Below, piece by piece: positions 8,117 to 17,064 of a stretch of DNA of 32,417 nt (position 1 is its first letter; every line of letters begins with the position of its first letter). Source of the stretch: Phycisphaeraceae bacterium (GTDB lineage: Bacteria > Planctomycetota > Phycisphaerae > Phycisphaerales > Phycisphaeraceae); assembly GCA_029260715.1 (NCBI GenBank), contig JAJDCS010000008.1, positions 123,983 through 156,399 on the forward strand, read 5' to 3'. The translations under genes were made by a program, and so were the position numbers. The notes below the pieces were generated by a model. It was not told the origin of the DNA and searched no databases. It saw only the letters and a list, made by a program, of their open reading frames with translations.

Positions 8117-8908
8117 TTACGGCATCGGCCCAACCGGGTGCGTCGTGGGCAGGTTCTCGCCGATCGTGCGCTCGGTGCCGGCGCACTCAGGGTGGCCCCA
8201 GCCGCTGGCGCTCGTACCGTCGGTGATGTCGTAGACAATATTGTCGTCGCCCGTAGCGCTCACACCAGCCGGCACATTATCCAGGTTCAGCGCGTGGCGG
8301 ACCTTCCAGGCGATGTTATGGTCGGCACAAGAGCTATCCCCGCTCACGCCGATCGCGCCCACCAGCTTGCCATCGGCGTTGTACAGCGCCAGCCCACCGC
8401 CGAACACGTTCACCCCGCCGATCTGCCCGCCGACCATGGGGTCGCGCCGGGTGCCGCTGCGGTGCGCCGGGCCTTTATAGGCCACCTCCTGGTTCACCGG
8501 GTTGCTGAACTGCAACCCGAACAGGCTGCCGCCTGGTTGGACGGCTGAATAGAGATTCGCGGTGGACAACGCCAAGCCGGGCAGGCTGAACGCGTTGGCG
8601 GTGTTGGCCTTCTGTGCGGAGATCCGCCGGCTGCCGGGCCACTGGTCGCCACGGTCTTCACCGGAAAACACCACCGTCTGCACCACGCCGTCGCGGTCCA
8701 CAACGGTGGCCCACATGTTCAAGTCAAACCCGCCGTTGCCCTCGGCCACCACGTCTCGCAGCACCTGCTGGAGCCGCTGGTGGCTCACGATCGAGTGCTT
8801 GTGATCCCACCGGTCGTCGTCATCACGGTCGGCAATGACGGGGCTTAGTGCGACAACGGACAACGCGATCACCGCGAATACAACCGCAAATCCATAACGA
8901 CTGACCAT
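8117..8908 (-). CDS. Exported GlcG/HbpS-type heme-binding family protein
   Basis: The protein has 263 residues, with an N-terminal signal segment (FAVVFAVIALSVVALSPVIA). The following region matches the GlcG/HbpS (DUF336) fold: RLQQVLRDVVAEGNGGFDLNMWATVVDRDG, RRISAQKANTANAFS, GGQIGGVNVFGGGLALYNADG, KLVGAIGVSGDSSCADHNIAW. Members of this family include the extracellular heme-binding HbpS of Streptomyces. Heme binding here is inferred from the family and no axial ligand can be assigned. A strong AAGGAGG lies 7 nt before the ATG. A short Asp/Arg/His-rich stretch (DRDDDDRWDHKH) after the signal could bind metal. It probably acts in the periplasm or outside the cell. Confidence 0.82.
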   Translation of the reverse strand: MVSRYGFAVVFAVIALSVVALSPVIADRDDDDRWDHKHSIVSHQRLQQVLRDVVAEGNGGFDLNMWATVVDRDGVVQTVVFSGEDRGDQWPGSRRISAQKANTANAFSLPGLALSTANLYSAVQPGGSLFGLQFSNPVNQEVAYKGPAHRSGTRRDPMVGGQIGGVNVFGGGLALYNADGKLVGAIGVSGDSSCADHNIAWKVRHALNLDNVPAGVSATGDDNIVYDITDGTSASGWGHPECAGTERTIGENLPTTHPVGPMP

Positions 8909-8970
8909 GGCTGAGCCTCCTTCTTTCTCAAAATGTTTGTGGGTCCTGTCGAACCAATGCCCCTAACGGG

Positions 8971-8991
8971 GTTGGGCTCTCCTAGCCCGAC
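8971..8991 (-). terminator. Stem-loop after the PHP-helicase gene
   Basis: GTTGGGCT (8971-8978) pairs with AGCCCGAC (8984-8991) with one G-T pair and a 5-nt loop. It lies downstream of the 9075 stop codon on the minus strand but has no T-tract, so it is only a weak terminator candidate. It could also act as an mRNA 3' end. Confidence 0.3.
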
Positions 8992-9074
8992 AAGCAGCCA
9001 TACTAACCGCTGACACACGGGTTGCCAATGCTTTTATTTTCAATCCGTAAGCCTCAGGGAAACCCGGCTGACCC

Positions 9075-12000
9075 TTACGAAAAAAATTCCATTTGGCGGT
9101 CGCGCGAGGCGCGTTTCTTGATGGCGGCGTGCCGGTGCGACTCCAACAGCCGCTGCTCAATGTCACGCAAGAACGGCGACGGCTGCATGTCTTGGGTCTT
9201 GCCCCGCCAGCGTCGCTTGGCAGCGTGTGTGAGGAACAGTTGATGTCGGGCGCGGGTCATGCCCACGAAGAACAGACGGCGCTCTTCGGCGATGTTTTCG
9301 TCCGCTTGGGGATTTATTGACTCTTTTCCAAGGGGCTTCTTGACCTTCCGGGGCCACCGCAGCGGCAACACGCCGTCTTCACAGCCGACGATGAACACAA
9401 CCGGAAACTCCAGCCCCTTGGCCGCGTGCAGCGTTAGCAGCGACACACGGTCGGCACGCGCGTCCCACAAGTCCGCGTCCACACCCAACGCCAACTCCGA
9501 CAGGAACGCAGCCATGTCTTTGTCATGCCGCGCCGCTAGCTCGCGCAGAGCCGTCACGTATCGCCAAGTCTGCGGATCGGCCTCGTCCGCTTCGACCTGC
9601 TTCATGGCCTGATCAATGGCCTGCTGGACGGTGCCGGCCGCACCGGCATTTTTAGTGTCCCTCTGCAACCGCTCGACCACCGCTTGCACGATCGGCTGAT
9701 CCCCCAGCCGGTTGTGGGCGTGTTTCTGGAACGGCATGCCCGAGCGGGCAAAAGCCTCGACCAGCGCGTCGGCTTGGGCGTCGCTTCGGTACAGCACGGC
9801 GAAATCGCTGAATGAAAGGTCCTGCCCCTCGTACGCTTGGGCCCGCCCGCTGTCCATAGAGAAAAACGTGGACCCGCCGATCATGCGCTCGACCGTGTGT
9901 ACGACAAACTCAGCTTCTGCCCGGTCGGTCGTGCATTTGTGTGCCTGGACGCGGTCGGGGCTTTCGATCAGGGCTTGCAGGCGGCGGTTTTCCACCAAGC
10001 TGCCCGGCGCGATCATCTGCAGCGACGCGTCCAGGATCATATTCGTCGAGCGGTAGTTGCGACCCAGGCGAACCGTTTTTGCGTTGGTGAAGTCCGCTTG
10101 GAACTTGTCGAACACACCCACGTCCGCACCGCGGAAGCCGTAGATGGACTGGTCCGGGTCGCCGATCACGCACACGTTCCCATCCGACGGAGCGAGCATC
10201 TTTAACAGCTTGTATTGCGCCGCGTCGATGTCTTGGAACTCATCAACGCTCACCCACGGGTACAGACGGTGGTAGTGATCCACAAGGTCGGGGTTGGCGT
10301 CAAACAGCCGCAACGGCAAGATGATCAGGTCGTCAAAATCAACCATCGCTTGGCTGTGCAAGGTTTCGTGGTAGACCTCGAAGGCCTCGGTGTGTTCAAA
10401 TTGCTCTTGGGTGTCATCGCCCTGTGCTTGGCGGCGTTTCTGTGTGGATATCTCAGCCAACAGGCTCTTTGCTTTGCGGTCCGACAGCGACAAGGCTTCT
10501 CGCAGCAACCCTAGGCGTTGGCCGTCGCTCGCCACGCGCAAGGGCCCCGGCAAACCGAGGCGCGTGCCGTGTTCATTGAGGATCGACAGCCCCAGGGCGT
10601 GGAACGTCATGACCGGTAAGTCGCTTGCCCACTTGGGCAGCAGCTTGGCCAAGCGGTCGGCCATCTCGCCGGCGGCGCGCCGGGTGAATGTGATCGCCAG
10701 ACATTGGCTTGGCTCGATGGCGTGGTCCGCTACCAGGTGCGCGATCCGGTGCGTGAGTGTGCGCGTCTTGCCCGTGCCGGGGCCGGCGATGATGACCAGC
10801 GGCCCATGCGTGTGCTCGGCGGCGGCGCGTTGGTCCGGGTCGAGGCCGGTGAGGATCGACGCGCTTGCATCGGTCGCATCCGTTGATTTGCTTTGGGTGT
10901 TGTCCACGGAAGCATCGCGGACCGTCTTAGTTTGTCGATCGGCTTTGCGTGACCCGGCTTTCGGGCGATCGCCCGCCTGTTTCGCCGGTGATTTGCGTGC
11001 GCGTTTCTCGGCTGCAGCCGGCTTGTCGTTTGAATCCGACGCCCCGTCGCTAAATAGCAGGCTCACCGACGCGCCCCGCGCCAATTCTTCTTTCGTGAAC
11101 AATCGGATTTTTCCGTACTCGCCGTCGTAACCCGCGTGGCGGATGACTTGGCCCTTGCGCATCCGAGACAGCGCCTCGGCCAGCAGCGTCAACCCGCCGC
11201 TTTTCACTTCGTCCAAAGGCAAGTCGCCAAGGATAAATAGCTCCGGCCCGAACCGCGCGATTACTTCTTCGTACCGCTTCTGCACCGCTTTGCTCTTGGG
11301 CCCAACGCCTTCGATCTCGCTCAACACCTCGTCCAGCGGGACAAGGCTGCTATACGGCACCGCCTGGGTAGGCCCCGCAGCCTGTTCTTCGTCACGGTCT
11401 GCTAGCTCATGCACGCGGTACATCACGCCCAGCGTCATCGGCTTGCCGCATTCGGGGCACAGCCCGTCGTGCTTGCGCGTCTCGCCCGGCTCCAGGCACA
11501 CGCCGCACTTGCGGTGGCCGTCGAGGTGATACTTGCCCTCCTCCGGGAAAAACTCCACCGTTCCGCCGTACCCTTGGCCGGTCTCCAGAGCCCGCTTCAT
11601 GGCGAAATAGTCCATGGGCGTGTTGAACGCGCTGGCTTCTCGTCCGATCTTCGGCGGCGAGTGCGCATCGGAGTTCGACACCAGCGTGTACCGGTCCAAG
11701 CAAGACAGCATCCGGTTCATGGCGGGGTCGGACGATAGCCCGGTTTCTAGCGCGAAAATCTGCGGCGTTAAATCGCCGTAACAATGATCGATCGTGTCGA
11801 ACCCGGACTTCGACCCCAGCACGGCGAACCAGGGCGTCCAGATGTGCGCGGGGATCAGGTAACACCCCTCCCCCGCTTCAAGCGTAATCTCCAGCAAGTC
11901 GCGCGAGTCCAGCCCCAGAATCGGCCGCCCGTCCGACGCGATGTTCCCTATGCGTGCCAGCCGCTGGTTGATGTGCTGGGCTTTGTCTAGGTCCGGGGCG

Positions 12001-12335
12001 TAGATCAGGTGGTGTACCTTGCGCGTCTTGTCGTCTTTCTTGTAGATCGTGGAGATTTCAACTTCGAGCATGAACCGGACGGGCTGGGTGGGAGCGCGGC
12101 CCAGCCAATCGCCGATCTCTTTTTCCAGGTCCGGTCGCAGGCGAAACAGCCCCGGCTCCGCGGGCACGAGCTTTTCTTTGATCTCCTCGAACCACTTGGG
12201 GTGCGTGAAGTCGCCCGTGGCGATGACGGACACGCCCTTCTTGGCTGCCCAAAAAGCCATGTGCTCCAGGTCGCAGTTGCGGCTGGTAGCGCGGGAGTAT
12301 TTCGAGTGGATGTGCAGGTCGGCGTAGAAAGTCAT
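9075..12335 (-). CDS. PHP-family phosphoesterase fused to UvrD/Rep helicase
   Basis: The protein has 1086 residues. Residues 1-265 are a PHP metal-dependent hydrolase domain (ADLHIHSKYSRAT, ATGDFTHPKW, VSNSDAHSP). A CxxC...CxxC zinc ribbon follows at Cys277, 280, 293 and 296. An HhH-like segment is at about 336-375 (IEGVGPKSKAVQKRYEE), and a basic low-complexity linker at about 436-495. The rest is a superfamily 1A helicase: Walker A GPGTGKT 518-524, SVDEFQD, GDPDQSIYGFRG, GRNYRST, TLHAAKGLEFPVVF, FVGMTRAR. PHP proteins of the TIGR00375 type fused to UvrD are known in bacteria. A combined 3'-5' translocase and nuclease/phosphatase in DNA repair is inferred. It is monocistronic, with GAGG before the ATG. 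Confidence 0.93.
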   Translation of the reverse strand: MTFYADLHIHSKYSRATSRNCDLEHMAFWAAKKGVSVIATGDFTHPKWFEEIKEKLVPAEPGLFRLRPDLEKEIGDWLGRAPTQPVRFMLEVEISTIYKKDDKTRKVHHLIYAPDLDKAQHINQRLARIGNIASDGRPILGLDSRDLLEITLEAGEGCYLIPAHIWTPWFAVLGSKSGFDTIDHCYGDLTPQIFALETGLSSDPAMNRMLSCLDRYTLVSNSDAHSPPKIGREASAFNTPMDYFAMKRALETGQGYGGTVEFFPEEGKYHLDGHRKCGVCLEPGETRKHDGLCPECGKPMTLGVMYRVHELADRDEEQAAGPTQAVPYSSLVPLDEVLSEIEGVGPKSKAVQKRYEEVIARFGPELFILGDLPLDEVKSGGLTLLAEALSRMRKGQVIRHAGYDGEYGKIRLFTKEELARGASVSLLFSDGASDSNDKPAAAEKRARKSPAKQAGDRPKAGSRKADRQTKTVRDASVDNTQSKSTDATDASASILTGLDPDQRAAAEHTHGPLVIIAGPGTGKTRTLTHRIAHLVADHAIEPSQCLAITFTRRAAGEMADRLAKLLPKWASDLPVMTFHALGLSILNEHGTRLGLPGPLRVASDGQRLGLLREALSLSDRKAKSLLAEISTQKRRQAQGDDTQEQFEHTEAFEVYHETLHSQAMVDFDDLIILPLRLFDANPDLVDHYHRLYPWVSVDEFQDIDAAQYKLLKMLAPSDGNVCVIGDPDQSIYGFRGADVGVFDKFQADFTNAKTVRLGRNYRSTNMILDASLQMIAPGSLVENRRLQALIESPDRVQAHKCTTDRAEAEFVVHTVERMIGGSTFFSMDSGRAQAYEGQDLSFSDFAVLYRSDAQADALVEAFARSGMPFQKHAHNRLGDQPIVQAVVERLQRDTKNAGAAGTVQQAIDQAMKQVEADEADPQTWRYVTALRELAARHDKDMAAFLSELALGVDADLWDARADRVSLLTLHAAKGLEFPVVFIVGCEDGVLPLRWPRKVKKPLGKESINPQADENIAEERRLFFVGMTRARHQLFLTHAAKRRWRGKTQDMQPSPFLRDIEQRLLESHRHAAIKKRASRDRQMEFFS

Positions 12336-12411
12336 GGCGTGCCTCGACTGGTGTCAGCATATCGGATCGGAGGCTCAACGCCATGCGCCCAGGCCCGCGC
12401 GGCGCCCGGCG

Positions 12412-12442
12412 ATAGCGTTATAGGAAGCGGTATAGCGTTATA
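12412..12442. repeat. Direct repeat pair in a divergent promoter region
   Basis: The 11-mer ATAGCGTTATA occurs at 12412-12422 and again at 12432-12442, starts exactly 20 nt apart (two helical turns). It lies between the divergent PHP-helicase (start 12335) and sulfotransferase-like (start 12579) genes. The spacing suits a dimeric regulator. Read on the minus strand each copy starts TATAAC, so one could also serve as a -10. Confidence 0.55.
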
Positions 12443-12545
12443 CTGGTGGATTCATGGGCTGCGCGTCACGGTGGCCGCGGATTGAGCCATCAAGGGTATT
12501 TTAAAATCCAAAGGCGTCTACAGCCGATCTGACAAGACGCCGTGG

Positions 12546-12551
12546 TATAAA
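12546..12551 (+). promoter_or_regulatory. Candidate -10 element for the sulfotransferase-like gene
   Basis: TATAAA at 12546-12551 lies 28 nt before the ATG at 12579 in an otherwise GC-rich stretch. No matching -35 was seen at 16-18 nt, so a weak or activated promoter is possible. Confidence 0.3.
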
Positions 12552-12578
12552 AGCGGCAATTTAAGAGACACACCGCGT

Positions 12579-13400
12579 ATGAAATTCCTACTGAACCCCC
12601 CGGCCAAGCTCTCCCCACCCGTGCGCAGAGGCGTACACCGGTTGGGGTTGGCGTTGAATTATTTTTTCTCGCGTAGCGGGCCGCATGAGAACGTTGTTCT
12701 GCTCTCGGTCGGCCGTGACGGCTCTAATTTGATGGTGGATTACCTCAACTCCATGCCCGGTGTCTCCATCGGCGGCGAGGTCCTCAACCGCGCGAACTAC
12801 GACGGCATCCGCCGCAGCTGTATTTCCAAGCGCGCGGTAATGCGCCACATCCGTTACTCCCTGCACGCGCGCGGCGGCAGCGTGGGCGGTGTCAAGATCC
12901 ACTTCCCACAGCTCGAGTCCCGCGGCATCACCCTCAACGAGCTACACGCCGCGTTCCCCGCGGCAAAGCTCTTAGTCCTCTACCGCGAGTCCCTCGCCCG
13001 CCAATACGTCTCCACCCAACTCGCAGCGAAAACAGGCCAGTGGCTGCTACGCGACCAAGCCAAGCGAAAGACCGCGACGATCAGCATCGACCGCCGGCAC
13101 CTGCTGGACTACTACAAAGACTTGCGGGCCTACTACGACAACCTGCTCAAACACGACTGGGTGCCAAGCCGATCGGCGATTGTCAGCTACGAACAACTCA
13201 CCGGCGACCCCCAGCGGCTATTCGACCACACGATCTGCCCGTTTCTTAAGATTGATTCCTGCCCCGTGAAGACCAAACTGGTCAAGCAAAACACCAAGGG
13301 GCTAGAGGACACCGTGGAGAATTACAGCGAGGTCGAAGACTTGCTCACGGGTGAGTTGTCCCGACACCACTACGACTTGTCGCCTGCTGAAGCGCCGTAG
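12579..13400 (+). CDS. Sulfotransferase-like protein
   Basis: The protein has 273 residues. A PAPS-type loop follows the first strand, VVLLSVGRDGSNLMVDYLNS (the usual form is R-[ST]-G-[ST]). Other family-like parts are the conserved strand KLLVLYRESLARQYVS, which holds the R..S of the 3'-phosphate site, and the late motif IVSYEQLTGDPQRL. The C-terminus (VKQNTKGLEDTVENYSEVEDLL) matches bacterial nodulation/Stf0-like sulfotransferases. Transfer of sulfate from PAPS to a glycan or lipid is inferred and the acceptor is unknown. AGAGA lies upstream of the ATG. It converges on xseA with only 4 nt between stop codons, so the transcripts may overlap. Confidence 0.75.
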   Translation: MKFLLNPPAKLSPPVRRGVHRLGLALNYFFSRSGPHENVVLLSVGRDGSNLMVDYLNSMPGVSIGGEVLNRANYDGIRRSCISKRAVMRHIRYSLHARGGSVGGVKIHFPQLESRGITLNELHAAFPAAKLLVLYRESLARQYVSTQLAAKTGQWLLRDQAKRKTATISIDRRHLLDYYKDLRAYYDNLLKHDWVPSRSAIVSYEQLTGDPQRLFDHTICPFLKIDSCPVKTKLVKQNTKGLEDTVENYSEVEDLLTGELSRHHYDLSPAEAP

Positions 13401-13404
13401 CCGG

Positions 13405-14796
13405 TCATGCGTCGTCTTGATCGTTTGTGTCGGCTTCAAATAGTGTTGGCAGGCCGGCGCCGGGGTCTGTCGCGGTTCGCTTTGTGCGTCTGCGTTTAGG
13501 GGCGGAAGGGTCGGCCTTGTCACCCTCCACCCGGCTGCGCACACGCCCGTCGCCCAACACGGTGGTCATCACCTCGCCCACCCCCACCGCTGCCGCCGAC
13601 CGCAGCACGCGCCCGTCCGGCCCCAGTGTGTAGCTGTACCCACGGTTCAAAACGTTCGTCGGGCTGACGGACTTGAGCTGTTTCGTTAACGCCTCTAGGC
13701 GCGTTGCGCTGGTTTCAACGCGCCGCGGCAGGCTCATCGCCAACCGCTTGGCCAGCGTGTCCACCGCTTGTGTCGCCGGTTCGAGCATGCTCGCGGGGCG
13801 ACGAAGCACCGGGCGACGCATCAGCGACTGGTACCGGTGCTCGTTGAACTCGTACGTGCGTTTAAGCTGGTGTGTCAGCCGCTGGGTCAGTTGATGCAGT
13901 TGATGCTCCAGCGCCGCTTGATCGGGTATGAGCGTCATGACCGCTTGTGTAGGCGTCGCGCAACGCACGTCGGCGACCAACTCAGCAATCGTCGTGTCCG
14001 TCTCGTGGCCGATCGCCGCGACCACCGGTAAGCGGCACTCATACACCGCGTCGGCCACCACGCGCTCGTTGAACGCCCACAGGTCTTCGATCGACCCGCC
14101 CCCGCGCGTGAGGATGATCGCGTCAATGCCAAGGCGTTCGCCTTCTTGCGACAACGCCCGTACCGCTGCGGCGATCTCGCCCGCCGCCTCGGCCCCCTGT
14201 ACACGCACGTCGTACAGCAATAGCTGACACCCCGCCCACCGCTGGGCTGTGGTGTTGATCACGTCCTGCAAAGCCGCGGCGCTTCGGGACGTGACCACCG
14301 CCACGCGTCGCGGCATCGCCGGCAGCGCCCGCTTGCGAGCGGGGTCGAAATACCCCAACTTGCGCAGCTCGTCGCACAGGGCCCGGAACCTCAACTCCAA
14401 CGCCCCCTGCCCCACCGGCTCAAGCTTGTCCACGTAGAGCTGCAGCCGCCCTTGGGCGTCGTAGTAATCGATCCGGCCCGTGGCGATCACCTGCAACCCG
14501 TCCGCCACCGGAAACTTCACCCGCTTGGCCGACGACGCGAAGCACACGCACGACAGCGTCGCCTGCTCGTCTTTCAAGCTGAAGAACCAGTGCGCCCGGT
14601 TGGAAAAATTGCTCACCTCACCGATCACGCGCACCTTCGGCGGCAGCCCGTCGGCCAACACCGCACGCACCCACGCAGACACCGCCCCCACCGTCAGCGG
14701 CCGATCAGCGCCAGCCGACCCGCCCGGTTGCCCCCCACCGGCCCGGCTCGCCTCGCCCAGGGCGTCAAACTCATCTTGAAAATCATCGTCCGTCAT
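13405..14796 (-). CDS. xseA: Exodeoxyribonuclease VII large subunit
   Basis: The protein has 463 residues from the ATG at 14796; a further in-frame ATG at 14817 would add seven residues. The N-terminal OB fold is clear (GEVSNFSNRAHWFFSLKDE, ATGRIDYYDAQGRLQLYV). The catalytic core follows: VVTSRSAAALQDVINT, the hallmark GGGSIEDLWAFNE, and AIGHETDTTIAELVAD. A helical region (about 290-400) and the C-terminal RGYSYTLGPDGRVL complete it. With XseB it degrades single-stranded DNA into oligonucleotides. No xseB neighbour is visible in this window. The C-terminus is extended by a basic and then acidic tail (PKRRRTKRTATD, EADTNDQDDA). Confidence 0.95.
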   Translation of the reverse strand: MTDDDFQDEFDALGEASRAGGGQPGGSAGADRPLTVGAVSAWVRAVLADGLPPKVRVIGEVSNFSNRAHWFFSLKDEQATLSCVCFASSAKRVKFPVADGLQVIATGRIDYYDAQGRLQLYVDKLEPVGQGALELRFRALCDELRKLGYFDPARKRALPAMPRRVAVVTSRSAAALQDVINTTAQRWAGCQLLLYDVRVQGAEAAGEIAAAVRALSQEGERLGIDAIILTRGGGSIEDLWAFNERVVADAVYECRLPVVAAIGHETDTTIAELVADVRCATPTQAVMTLIPDQAALEHQLHQLTQRLTHQLKRTYEFNEHRYQSLMRRPVLRRPASMLEPATQAVDTLAKRLAMSLPRRVETSATRLEALTKQLKSVSPTNVLNRGYSYTLGPDGRVLRSAAAVGVGEVMTTVLGDGRVRSRVEGDKADPSAPKRRRTKRTATDPGAGLPTLFEADTNDQDDA

Positions 14797-14862
14797 GCGT
14801 CGGCGATCGTCCCCCATGCCACGCCACGGGTCAAGGCTTATATAGACTTAAGATACAGCCGC

Positions 14863-14882
14863 GGCGGCGCCCAAACGCCGCC
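14863..14882. repeat. Inverted repeat between xseA and gap
   Basis: GGCGGCG (14863-14869) and CGCCGCC (14876-14882) form a perfect 7-bp dyad with a 6-nt centre. It ends 5 nt before the candidate -35 of gap, a classical position for an operator or activator site. Confidence 0.5.
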
Positions 14883-14886
14883 AAAC

Positions 14887-14914
14887 TTGACAGACCACAC
14901 GAAGTGCCTACCTT
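14887..14914 (+). promoter_or_regulatory. Candidate gap promoter
   Basis: A consensus -35 TTGACA (14887-14892) is followed after 16 nt by TACCTT (14909-14914), a weak -10. It lies about 95 nt ahead of the gap start codon. Confidence 0.4.
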
Positions 14915-14981
14915 CATGGGCTTGGCCAAGGGTGTGCTCGCACCGGGCCGGCTGGAATTAATCTAGGCACAACTCTGTTAA

Positions 14982-16031
<1,050 letters not shown>

Positions 16032-16287
16032 GACAAAGGTGTAGGTCCGGGCCCGTCCGGACATATCGAGATAAGTTTGTAGGCCCGACACCCATGCCGC
16101 GCGTCGGAAGGATGGACGCCGGGTGCCACGGCCAGCGAGCGCAGCGAGTCGGCCGTGCTCGATGTTACATCACTCACCGCCTCGCCTACCAAGTGGTAGT
16201 TTGGATGCCCGGCACTCATACCGGGCACCGGACTGATACTCAAACTCCCCTAGCCACCCCCGCGCCCGGTGCGTATGATGCACGCCC
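16032..16287. other. Dyad-rich intergenic region after gap
   Basis: The 256-nt spacer holds no gene. It has three inverted repeats. GTCCGG (16045-16050) pairs with CCGGAC (16057-16062). CACGGCC (16127-16133) pairs with GGCCGTG (16151-16157) around AGCGAG repeated at 16134 and 16143. TGCCCGG (16206-16212) pairs with CCGGGCA (16221-16227). The middle one has the look of a REP-type intergenic repeat, but only one copy is in this window. TATGAT at 16274-16279 is 8 nt before the ASCH gene and could be a -10 for a nearly leaderless transcript. Confidence 0.4.
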
Positions 16288-17064
16288 ATGCACGAACACG
16301 TGGCTATCCTGAAGTGGCCCTACATCGGGCTGATCCTCGACGGTTCTAAGACGGTCGAGAGCCGCTTGACCAAAACGCCGCGTCCGCCCTACCGGTGCGT
16401 CGAGACAGGCGACCGGATTTACTTCAAAGCCTCGGCGGGGCCGTACATGGCTACCGCGATCGCCGGGCGTGTCGAGCACTATGAAAACCTGACGCCACGA
16501 AAAATCGCCTCGCTACGCAAGCAGTTCGACGACGCCATCCGCGGTGAAGACGCCTACTGGCAGGCCAAAAGCGACAGCAAATTCGCCACGCTAATCGGGC
16601 TGCGCCAGGTCAAGCCCACCGCCACCGGGCCCAGCCTGCCGCGATCGCAGGGCAAGGCGTGGTTCGTGCTCGACGACCCCGCACAGCCACACGAATTCCA
16701 AGTGATCCTCTCAGACGGTGCTGTGCGAAACGGGTATGTGCGCGTGCCCAAAGAGATACACCGATTCCCCCCGGCTGTGTACGCGGCGCCTGGCCCGAGC
16801 GGCGCTGCCAAGAGCAAACCCGTCACGCTGGTTATGCCCAACGGCGAGGAAGTCCGCACCGATATCGTCCGGGGCACCATGTTCCGTTGGCGCGGCTGGC
16901 GGCTCTATTTCGAGAAGCACCAGATGCAGACCGGCGACGCGGTGCACTTTATCCAAGTCACGCCCCGCCGCTACCGCGTGAGCTTCGTGGAGTACTACCA
17001 CGGCCACCGCGGCCAAAACCGCCCCGCCGACCCCGGCCACCACTCCTCCCGGGCCAACACGTGA
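16288..17064 (+). CDS. ASCH-domain protein with B3-like C-terminal domain
   Basis: The protein has 258 residues. The N-terminal part (about 5-128) reads as an ASCH/PUA-like nucleic-acid-associated domain: ILKWPYIGLILDGSKTVESR, then CVETGDRIYFKAS. The C-terminal part (about 137-233) has the pattern of B3-type DNA-binding pseudobarrels: RNGYVRVPKEIHRFPP, VTLVMPNGEEVRTDIV, WRGWRLYFEKHQMQTGDAVH, RRYRVSF. The core 'GW..F......L..GD.v.F' of B3 domains appears as GWRLYFEKHQMQTGDAVHF. ASCH is seen directly; B3 is my inference from pattern. Its stop overlaps the nadC start (GTGA, 17061-17064), so it is translationally coupled to cofactor genes. It may bind or read modified nucleic acid, or regulate the operon. 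Function is not established. Confidence 0.72.
   Translation: MHEHVAILKWPYIGLILDGSKTVESRLTKTPRPPYRCVETGDRIYFKASAGPYMATAIAGRVEHYENLTPRKIASLRKQFDDAIRGEDAYWQAKSDSKFATLIGLRQVKPTATGPSLPRSQGKAWFVLDDPAQPHEFQVILSDGAVRNGYVRVPKEIHRFPPAVYAAPGPSGAAKSKPVTLVMPNGEEVRTDIVRGTMFRWRGWRLYFEKHQMQTGDAVHFIQVTPRRYRVSFVEYYHGHRGQNRPADPGHHSSRANT

Noticed and set aside
8947-8995. Possible tRNA on the minus strand (GGTTCGAC)
   Set aside because: The flanking T-stem bases do not pair and no acceptor stem or anticodon arm can be drawn.
12546-12551. Full sigma70 promoter for the sulfotransferase-like gene
   Set aside because: CTGACA lies only 11 nt before TATAAA, too close to be its -35; only the -10 was kept, at low confidence.
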